A stretch of DNA of 64,000 bases from Salinibacterium xinjiangense (GTDB lineage Bacteria; Actinomycetota; Actinomycetes; Actinomycetales; Microbacteriaceae), in NCBI RefSeq assembly GCF_014645015.1, contig NZ_BMLC01000002.1, positions 639,246 through 703,245 of the forward strand. Reading direction: 5' to 3'. Below, in pieces: positions 7,512 through 14,930 of the stretch. The notes under the pieces are model-generated. The model did no database searches. It was not told the origin of the DNA and worked only from the letters and a program-made list of their open reading frames with translations. A program made the position numbers and the translations under genes. Positions within the stretch are counted from its first letter, which is position 1. The number at the start of each line of letters is the position of its first letter.

Positions 7512-7919
7512 ATGACGCAAGAGCAAATCGCGCAATGCCCGCAGTGTGAGCGGACGTATCAGGAAACAGATCGATTCTGTCAAATTTGTGGAGTCCAGCT
7601 TCAGTTGGTGGCGCCATCAACGGCGCCGGTCGCGCCGCAGCCCCATCCTCAAGTGCTTGCCTCTAAACCTCTGGCAAATTCCGCCGTGCAGGTGCGCTGG
7701 AATACTCAGGCCATCCTCGGTTTCGTATTTCTACTTGTGGGGATAACTGTTGCCGCAATCCCTTTTGCGCATGTCGCGTTGGCCAAGTTGAAGACGACGG
7801 GCGAACGTGGGAGACCACTGGCGATTGTCACTCTCGTATTGGCCTACCCACTCTTTGCTCTCGTGATGACTCTGTTCATCACCTCAATCGTCATAGCTGC
7901 CACCGGAGGAGCCGGCTGA
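7512..7919 (+). CDS. Zinc-ribbon DUF4190-like membrane protein
   Basis: A 135-residue protein from ATG 7512, preceded by AAAAAGGTGAAGG. The N-terminus is a compact zinc ribbon, CPQC (about residues 9-12) and CQIC (about 23-26). A linker leads to two membrane helices (about residues 67-87 and 105-130) separated by the loop KLKTTGERGRPLAI, which is typical of DUF4190-type proteins. It is the first gene of the accessory island on this side; the unsplit left border lies between it and the FHA remnant. Zinc-ribbon plus two-helix proteins often act as small membrane partners, but no specific role can be given. Confidence 0.65.
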   Translation: MTQEQIAQCPQCERTYQETDRFCQICGVQLQLVAPSTAPVAPQPHPQVLASKPLANSAVQVRWNTQAILGFVFLLVGITVAAIPFAHVALAKLKTTGERGRPLAIVTLVLAYPLFALVMTLFITSIVIAATGGAG

Positions 7920-8119
7920 CGCGAACAATCGGTAAATTCGTAAACCGACTTGTAGCGAAGGAGTAATTTATCCGCTACCGTGAGGGGCTCTCAACTGTCA
8001 ATATACCGGGAGCAGGCCCAAGCGTATTCCGACCCTGCACCGTGAGGTTTTCTCTTGCCGTTTCTCGCCGCTCGCGCAAGTACCTTGTGCATCTTCGACC
8101 GATTCTGTGACCATCACTG

Positions 8120-8569
8120 ATGGCGCCGGATGACTTCGACTTCGGCGTATATAACAGACCTTCGTCGTCTCCGGCCGGAGATGTCAATGGAACGAAGTAC
8201 GATCAGAACGATTATTCGGCCGCCGCATTCGTTGACGAATCAGGCTTCTCTAGCGCTGCTTCATTCGAAAGCGCGGGGCCCCCAGTGCGTTGGGTTTCAA
8301 TCGGTATCGCCGCAGCTGTCACCGGTGCGGTTGTCGCGATCGTGCTCGGACATGCCCCGCCGCTCGCTTGGTTGGCGTGGGCGCTAGCGGGCCCCATCGC
8401 GATTGGGCTGTTCTCGATCTTCTCGTTACGCGACACCAAGCAGCGAGCGATGCCCCTGTACGGTGAGCGCGCCGCCGTGACCTGGACCCTGCGCATCGGA
8501 TGGGTCCTCGCGTTCGTCGGCGTTGTACTTGCCGCGCTGCGCCTTGCGGATTGGGCGGGTCGGCTGTGA
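8120..8569 (+). CDS. Small membrane protein with acidic-aromatic N-terminal tail
   Basis: A 149-residue protein. The first 55 residues are hydrophilic and probably disordered, with acidic-aromatic patches DDFDFGVY and ESGFSSAASFESA. Three hydrophobic segments follow (about 57-77, 81-102 and 121-142). The tail patches resemble GFD-type motifs in three other island proteins (see findings). The stop codon overlaps the GTG start of the secreted vWA gene by three bases, so the two are translationally coupled. No known family was recognised. The 200 bases upstream show no promoter I would defend. Confidence 0.65.
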   Translation: MAPDDFDFGVYNRPSSSPAGDVNGTKYDQNDYSAAAFVDESGFSSAASFESAGPPVRWVSIGIAAAVTGAVVAIVLGHAPPLAWLAWALAGPIAIGLFSIFSLRDTKQRAMPLYGERAAVTWTLRIGWVLAFVGVVLAALRLADWAGRL

Positions 8570-11304
8570 GCGCGCGCGGGGTCGCAGGCCGCGTAGCCCT
8601 CGTCGGCTACGTCGTTGCCTCCTTGCTCGTTGGAGTTCCCGCGACGGCGGCGCCTATTGCCCCAGTCTTGCCCCGGGTCAATCAAGTCGAGAGTCGTGAC
8701 ACCGATCCCGTCTCCCGCTTTGGCGCATGCCTCATCGCTGGCGGTCAGGGGGACCTGCTCATGCTCATCGACGAGTCGGAGAGCCTGAAGACCACCGACG
8801 CCCAGAGCACCCGCGTGAGCGCCGTGCACTACCTCCTCGACCAGTTGTCGTCGTTCGTTGACACGTCATCCGTCACACTCGACGTACGCTTCGCCGTCTT
8901 CGGTGATGCGTACACGCCGCTCAACGGCTGGACGGCCCTCGGTTCGGCGAACCTTCCCGGCCTTCAGTCGGTCGCCGCAACCCTCGCCGACCGCAATTCG
9001 GGCTTCGACACCGACTACTGGACCGCGCTGGAGAACTCCCGCCGAGAACTCGCCGACCGGAAAGCCGCGCGCGCGGGCGCCCCGACATGCCAGGCCATCG
9101 CGTGGTTCACCGATGGCCTCCTCGACTTCGGAATCCGCACAAACGGCTACCAGCGCGACAACTTCCCCAATAAACAGTACGCGCCCGACATCACGATCGA
9201 CAGCGAGGCGAAGGCCGTGCAGGTCGTTGGCATCGCACGTGAGCTCATCTGCACGCCCGGCGGCCTCGCCGACCAGCTGAGGTCTTCCGACGTTGAGATG
9301 TTCGCCATAGGTCTGCAATCGGGTGGGCTCGACTTCGGGCTCGTTAATTCGATCGCCACAGGCCCCGGATGTGGCGCCATTGTCGATCCGGTGCCCGGGC
9401 TGTTCACCATGGCCTCCGACATCGACGGGCTGCTCTTCGCCTTCGACGCACTCGGCCGCCCTGGCGAGGCGGCGATCCACACCGAGTCCGGCATCTGCCA
9501 GATCTCGACGTGCTCCGAGGAGACCCACCGCTTCGTGCTCGACGAGTCGACCCCGACCGTGCACATTCTGGCATCGGCGGAGGTCGGTGGCCTGAACATC
9601 TCGCTCATCGCTCCGACGGGTGAAACGATCTCGCTTGAGCCGAAGACCGTCGACGAGACTTCGACGGCGCAGAACGCCTCAGCGGCGACCGCCTACTCCT
9701 GGCACTCCGACAAGACCGTGTCGATCGATCTCTCCGAGGTCGCGCCCGGCGGCTGGTCTGGCTTGTGGCAGCTCGCCTTCGTCGACCCGACGGGTAGCTC
9801 CGCCGACAAGAAGTCGTTCTCCAACGTGCGCATCTCCTCTGACTTTGTGCCGGTGGTCGTTGGGCCGGCCACCGACAAGTGGTTCCGTGATGACACTCTC
9901 GAGCTCCAGCTGGGGATCGCGGATGCCTCCGGCCGGAGCGTGGACGTGTCGACGCTGCTCGGCGAGCTCGCGCTCGATGCGACGTTCGTCGACGCGAAGG
10001 GTAAGCGCACCGAGATCGCGAGCGGATTGGACAAGACGACCATCAGCGAGCCGCTCGACATCGATCTGAAGGATGTGGCGATCGGCGAGGCCACCCTTGA
10101 GCTCGACCTCGTGCACACGACGGCCGCGGTGACGGGTGCTGACGGCGCCGTCGTGGAGCCGGGTACGGAGTTGCAACCGCAAAACATCGAAATCCGGATC
10201 CCGGTGGAGCCCCCGCTCGACTTCCCGTCCACGCAGTCGACCGTGAACTTCGGCACGCTCGAGGGCGGGACGACCGTCGAGACCACTATCCGGCTCGAAG
10301 GCGAGGGCTGCATTTGGCTGGACTCGACGACCGTCGAGTTGCTCGCATCGCCGGCTGAGGCCGGCGCGGTGACGGTCACGAGCCCCACCGCCTCAAGCGC
10401 GGCCGACTGCCGTACGGGCGTGTCGCTGCCCGTCGTGCTGACCCTCGACTCGAGTGCCAACGGCACGGTCAACGGCTCGTTCGACGTCATGCTGTCACCC
10501 TCGGGGGAGAGTGAGCGGGCGATCCCGGCGACGGTCACGTTCACCGCAGACCTGCGCAAGCCGTTCAACGAGGCCATCGGCACTGGAGCGTTCCTCGTCG
10601 CGCTAGTCCTCGGTATCGGCATCCCGCTCGGCCTCGTGTACTTGCTCAAGTTCGTGATCGCGAAGATCCCATCGCGCGCGCTGCTCTCGCAGCGCATCTC
10701 GGTGACTGTTTCGGGCGAACGCGTGCTGCGTGAGGGTGCGACCTTTGCGCTGCGCGATACCGACCTCACCGATCTCACGGGCATCAAGCCCGGCGGGGCA
10801 CGTTCGCTCGACCTCGCGGGCGTCTCGCTCTCCACGCGAATCGGCCTGTGGCCGTCGAGAGCCGGCTACGTGGTCGTCGACGCCCCGGGATTCGTGTCGG
10901 CCTCTGACCAGACTCCGGCCTGGGTCTCGCGGAAGGCTCCGCGCGCACGCCTGCCACTCGCCGTGCACAACCACTGGATCGTGCTGCGCAGTCCGGGCGG
11001 CCCGGCGGACCAAGCCGAGGTCATCCTGTTCGTTAGCGGCGACGCCGACAGTGATCGCAAGCAATCGCTCGTCGAGCACCTGAATGACCACCTGCCCGTC
11101 GTGCTCGAGCGCCTTGTCGAGGCCGGGGGAGACACCCCTTCCGAAGGGCCCGTCGACGAGTGGGGCTCGGGTGAGAGGGCGACCTCCAACGTGGGCGCCG
11201 GCTTCGATATTGATCCGGGGTACCCAAGCGGGCCTTCGGGTCCCGCCCCGGGCGGCAACTCGCCGTCCAGCGGTTCGTCCTCGGGCTTTGGCTTCGACGA
11301 CTAA
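8566..11304 (+). CDS. Secreted, membrane-anchored vWA-domain protein
   Basis: GTG 8566 overlaps the previous stop and gives a clean signal peptide (hydrophobic VALVGYVVASLLVGVP, cleavage near ATA-AP). The vWA domain follows at about residues 50-270, with a MIDAS-type DESES (DxSxS) motif and the later AWFTDGLLDFG strand. Beta-rich, Ig-like segments fill residues 280-660. One membrane helix lies near 672-696 (TGAFLVALVLGIGIPLGLVYL). About 215 cytoplasmic residues end in a Gly/Ser-rich tail that finishes with GFGFDD. The 912-residue layout (outside sensor or adhesion domain, membrane helix, inside tail) suggests it links the cell surface to the cytoplasmic island proteins. Its ligand is unknown. 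Confidence 0.8.
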   Translation: MSARGVAGRVALVGYVVASLLVGVPATAAPIAPVLPRVNQVESRDTDPVSRFGACLIAGGQGDLLMLIDESESLKTTDAQSTRVSAVHYLLDQLSSFVDTSSVTLDVRFAVFGDAYTPLNGWTALGSANLPGLQSVAATLADRNSGFDTDYWTALENSRRELADRKAARAGAPTCQAIAWFTDGLLDFGIRTNGYQRDNFPNKQYAPDITIDSEAKAVQVVGIARELICTPGGLADQLRSSDVEMFAIGLQSGGLDFGLVNSIATGPGCGAIVDPVPGLFTMASDIDGLLFAFDALGRPGEAAIHTESGICQISTCSEETHRFVLDESTPTVHILASAEVGGLNISLIAPTGETISLEPKTVDETSTAQNASAATAYSWHSDKTVSIDLSEVAPGGWSGLWQLAFVDPTGSSADKKSFSNVRISSDFVPVVVGPATDKWFRDDTLELQLGIADASGRSVDVSTLLGELALDATFVDAKGKRTEIASGLDKTTISEPLDIDLKDVAIGEATLELDLVHTTAAVTGADGAVVEPGTELQPQNIEIRIPVEPPLDFPSTQSTVNFGTLEGGTTVETTIRLEGEGCIWLDSTTVELLASPAEAGAVTVTSPTASSAADCRTGVSLPVVLTLDSSANGTVNGSFDVMLSPSGESERAIPATVTFTADLRKPFNEAIGTGAFLVALVLGIGIPLGLVYLLKFVIAKIPSRALLSQRISVTVSGERVLREGATFALRDTDLTDLTGIKPGGARSLDLAGVSLSTRIGLWPSRAGYVVVDAPGFVSASDQTPAWVSRKAPRARLPLAVHNHWIVLRSPGGPADQAEVILFVSGDADSDRKQSLVEHLNDHLPVVLERLVEAGGDTPSEGPVDEWGSGERATSNVGAGFDIDPGYPSGPSGPAPGGNSPSSGSSSGFGFDD

Positions 11305-11353
11305 GTGCTGACCCTGCATATCCCGTTTCACCCCGAAAGATTGGCTGGATGAC

Positions 11354-14300
11354 GTGAGAAAGTTCCTTGTCGTAGGTTGCGGCGGTTCGGGCGGAGCAAC
11401 GCTCGCGTACATGATGGACCAGCTTCGCTCGGAGGTCGCGGCCAAAGGTGTCGACCGCATCCCGGACGGCTGGCAGTTCATCCACATCGACGTTCCCGTG
11501 AGCCCAGAGAGCGAGGCACCGGGCCTCGGATCCGTGCGCGATCTTGGCGGTACCTATTACGGGACCGGAGCCTCCGGAGTGAGCTACGCAGAACTGGACC
11601 ACAGAGTCAGCCAATTGCTTCGCCAGACGAATAGCCTCGGTTCAATCGCCACATGGTCACCGAGAACTCCCGAAGAGGTCGACGTACCCATCAGCGCTGG
11701 TGCGGGTCAATACCGATCCATCGGACGGATGATCACGCTCAACAAAGCAGCCATGGTGCGACAGTCCCTCGAAGAAGCATGGAAGCGCCTGTTCAAGGTG
11801 GAGACCGACGGCGAAATGGCTGATCTCCTCTTCAAGATGCCAGCCTTGGGATCGTTCAACCCAGAGGATCCGCCCATCGTAATAGTCGTCTCCTCCATGG
11901 CGGGCGGTGCGGGCGCCTCGATGGCTATCGATGTGTGCCGGCTCCTCACCCTCATTCCCGGCCTCTCGTCGACACTCATGGGCGTTTTTATGGTGTCGGC
12001 TGACCTCTTCGACGGCTTGCCGCAGGCAGCGAGGACTGGAGTGAGGGCCAACTCGCTTGCGATGTTGGGAGAGATAGTTGCGGCGCAATCCGGCGCGGCT
12101 CGCGAACACGATGTCGCGCTGCTGGAGGCGCTGGGGCACCAGAACGGCGATGGTGAACGAGTGCCGTTCGCGCGGGTGTTCCCGGTGGGACGGTATATCG
12201 GAGCACAGGGAACGCAGTTCGGCGATGGTTCTGCACAAGCGGTCTATCGCGGTCTCGGTCGTGGTCTTGCCGCGATGATGTCGAGTGGATCGGCGACCAA
12301 GCAGTTCGTGGCCTACGACCTGGGTAACACAGGAGCATTGCCCATGGATCGCGATCACTTCGGATGGGGAGTCACAGGAAACTCTTTGCCGTGGGGCTCG
12401 TTCGGTTTTGCGAGCCTCAGCATGGGCCGCGAGCGATACCGGGAGTACGCGGCGCAGCGGCTAGCCCGCACGGCGGTCGACCGCCTCATCGCCGGCCACA
12501 TGCAGAAGGGGAGCACCGCGTCGCCGAGCCAGCAGATCGACGTACTGCTCGGCAGCCAGTGGGCGCGCATCTGCGCCGACCTCAGCCTGCCAGCCGACAC
12601 CGGCAAACCCGACACCGGCAAACCCGACACCGGACCTATGCTCGATTGGTTCCTCGGCACCGCCTACCCGCGCGAGCAGGTAGAGGGCACCGCCCGCACC
12701 CTCGTCGAGAGCCAGCTCTCGTCGTTCATACCGTCGCCTGGCGGCGTCGCGGCAGCCCAGTGGCTCCCCGTGCTGAAGACCAAGCTGCGTGAGCGTAGGT
12801 CGGCTATGGCCGCGGGGGTGAGCCAGGCCGCTCACCAGTGGGCGTACGGCTGGCAGCAGAGCTTCGTCGAGCACCTCATCGCCGTGACCGAGGGCGCCGT
12901 GGCGACCTTCGGCGTGCCGTTCGCTACCGCGATGCTCGACCGCGTCGAGGAACACCTCTCTAACACCGTCATCAAGGGCCTCGAGGAGCTCTCCAAGCGC
13001 GGGCCGCAGGATATCGCGAGCGTCCCCCAGGACTTCGAGGCGAAGATTGGTGCCATTCGCGGTGCGATCTCCAACGGACAGGATGTCGTCGACCAGCTCA
13101 GCGGGAGCTACCGCAAAGTGTTCCGCGACGGTCTCGCCGCGCAGTCGGCGGGGCTCGCTGGGCAGATTCTTGCGACCTCCGCCTCGGGCCTCACGGGCCC
13201 GCTCAAAGCGTCGCTCAACGAGGGCCACACGCTGCTCGCGAACGCCAAGGCATCGAATGACCAGCACACGGGCATAGCGAATCTTGCCACCGAAATCTAC
13301 GGCGCGTGGCCCTCCGATCACGATGCAAAGGTCCCGAATCGCTTCGATGTCGCTAACAACGAGGTGCTTCTCACTCGATCGAGCGATTTCCCCGCCCAGT
13401 ACCAAGGTGACGTCATGCTCGCAGTCCAGACACCCGGCGATGAGGCGCTCAACTTCGTGGGCGCTCGTGCGACGGCGATCGGCCAGATCATTGGCGGAAC
13501 GTGGCGCACAACGGGTGCCGCGCGTCCACCGCTCGGCCTCATCACCCAGTCGGCGCCGTGGCGTACGGCAGTGTTCGCCGTTAACCCAATCACGAACGCC
13601 GTCCAGGTGCCGACCAACGCGCAGTTCGACGTTCACGTGCGCCCAGCAGAGGTGTTGGCGCGCGCCCGCCAGTTCGTGGGTCGCCCGATGGAGTCGTTCG
13701 ACAGGTTCTGTAATGTCTCGCTCGGGGAGTTCGTCAAGGGCATCGGCGCAACGGAGTCGGAGATCGCTGGCCGACGACGGGACATCTCCTCGAAATTCCG
13801 CGATGCATTGACCCTCGCGCGACCGTTCGTCAGCGTGAACACCACCGCTGTCCTCACGATGCATGGAACCGAGATGGCCTACCGGTACAAGTTCTCCGAC
13901 ATCCCTTTCGACAAAATCCAGGTCGTGGTCAACGAGCTAACTGCAGCGTTGGAGTCAACGCCAGCTATCGATTCGTCCAGTTTCGACAACCTAAGGGAGG
14001 CTCTTTCCGACACTGAAGGCGTGACAAAGATCGACATCTTCGGTTCGTATCCGAACTACTCTCCAATAGTTTTCGATTCCATCCTGGAACCGGTAGCGAA
14101 GGAGTGGGCAATGATGCCCACAATGGGCAGGAGTGATTTCTGGAAGTGGCGGCGATCGCGCCCGCTCACGGCGGCTTTGCCCATGGGCGCTGAGGAGCGG
14201 CGGGCGATGGTTGGCGGATGGTTCATCGGCCAGATCGTCGGTCACATCCGTATTCCAGAGGCTCCCTACACCACTGGGGTGCAGATTTGGGATCCCGAGA

Positions 14301-14929
14301 CGACGAGGTGGGTCGGGTTCCCCAACCCTCTTCTGACTCCCCCGACCAGCAAGGGGTTTGCAAACTACGACTGGCTACCGGCGGTTCTGGAGTCGATTCT
14401 CCTTGCTATCTCGCGTGCTCACGAGGCCCCGGTCATGGGCTCGCTGCGGGCATACCGACTCCTGCGAGAGCTCTCTGACGCGGGCAGCCAAGAGCCTGCG
14501 GGTGGATTACTCGAAGGCTCGGCCAAGAACACGATCGGCGCTTGGCTCGCGACTGGTGTCACAGCGGGCGGCTTGCCGTCCAGAGTTCCCAACATCGCAT
14601 CCGCGCAGACCGGCCAAGAGCGCCTTGAGCTCACTCGCGTGTGGCTTCAGGGAATCGAGAAGCTTGCTGGGGAGCAATTCCTCGCGGCGGGTGAGTCTGG
14701 GGCTACGGGAGGGGGTGCGTTCAGCGCCATCACCTCGCGCGCTCAAGCATCTTCGACCCCGATCTTCCACGATGTTGCCGGAGACGTATTTGTGGAGGTC
14801 CGAAAGATCTTGGGGATGCTGGAAGAGGCGCTCGCGGTCGGCTCGGGGGTGGGGCCCTTGCCAGTAGCGGCACAGTCCCCCCCGGAACGCCCCGAGGACT
14901 TCACGTTGCCCGAGGGTGGGGTGTTCTAG
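11354..14929 (+). CDS. Giant tubulin-like NTPase (Tubulin_2-type)
   Basis: A 1191-residue protein from GTG 11354. The N-terminus has a nucleotide-binding start typical of the bacterial Tubulin_2 family: FLVVGCGGSGGATLAYMM. Near residues 180-191 comes a glycine-rich loop, SSMAGGAGASMAIDVC, that matches the place of the tubulin/FtsZ GGGTGxG signature. The long C-terminal part (about 380-1191) is mostly helical and has no recognised domain. A 15-bp tandem repeat (12597-12636) encodes DTGKP DTGKP DTG in a loop. Such proteins are expected to bind GTP and may polymerise; that is family inference. It is followed after one base by the next gene, so they are co-translated. Confidence 0.75.
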   Translation: MRKFLVVGCGGSGGATLAYMMDQLRSEVAAKGVDRIPDGWQFIHIDVPVSPESEAPGLGSVRDLGGTYYGTGASGVSYAELDHRVSQLLRQTNSLGSIATWSPRTPEEVDVPISAGAGQYRSIGRMITLNKAAMVRQSLEEAWKRLFKVETDGEMADLLFKMPALGSFNPEDPPIVIVVSSMAGGAGASMAIDVCRLLTLIPGLSSTLMGVFMVSADLFDGLPQAARTGVRANSLAMLGEIVAAQSGAAREHDVALLEALGHQNGDGERVPFARVFPVGRYIGAQGTQFGDGSAQAVYRGLGRGLAAMMSSGSATKQFVAYDLGNTGALPMDRDHFGWGVTGNSLPWGSFGFASLSMGRERYREYAAQRLARTAVDRLIAGHMQKGSTASPSQQIDVLLGSQWARICADLSLPADTGKPDTGKPDTGPMLDWFLGTAYPREQVEGTARTLVESQLSSFIPSPGGVAAAQWLPVLKTKLRERRSAMAAGVSQAAHQWAYGWQQSFVEHLIAVTEGAVATFGVPFATAMLDRVEEHLSNTVIKGLEELSKRGPQDIASVPQDFEAKIGAIRGAISNGQDVVDQLSGSYRKVFRDGLAAQSAGLAGQILATSASGLTGPLKASLNEGHTLLANAKASNDQHTGIANLATEIYGAWPSDHDAKVPNRFDVANNEVLLTRSSDFPAQYQGDVMLAVQTPGDEALNFVGARATAIGQIIGGTWRTTGAARPPLGLITQSAPWRTAVFAVNPITNAVQVPTNAQFDVHVRPAEVLARARQFVGRPMESFDRFCNVSLGEFVKGIGATESEIAGRRRDISSKFRDALTLARPFVSVNTTAVLTMHGTEMAYRYKFSDIPFDKIQVVVNELTAALESTPAIDSSSFDNLREALSDTEGVTKIDIFGSYPNYSPIVFDSILEPVAKEWAMMPTMGRSDFWKWRRSRPLTAALPMGAEERRAMVGGWFIGQIVGHIRIPEAPYTTGVQIWDPETTRWVGFPNPLLTPPTSKGFANYDWLPAVLESILLAISRAHEAPVMGSLRAYRLLRELSDAGSQEPAGGLLEGSAKNTIGAWLATGVTAGGLPSRVPNIASAQTGQERLELTRVWLQGIEKLAGEQFLAAGESGATGGGAFSAITSRAQASSTPIFHDVAGDVFVEVRKILGMLEEALAVGSGVGPLPVAAQSPPERPEDFTLPEGGVF
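12597..12636 (+). repeat. 15-bp in-frame tandem repeat in the tubulin-like gene
   Basis: GACACCGGCAAACCC occurs twice followed by GACACCGG, encoding a DTGKP repeat. The length is a multiple of three, so copy-number change would not break the frame. Confidence 0.85.
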
Positions 14930-14930
14930 G

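Noticed and set aside
12461..13864. 467-codon minus-strand frame inside the tubulin-like gene
   Set aside because: Antisense shadow caused by GC-ending codons in the sense gene; no ribosome site or family match.
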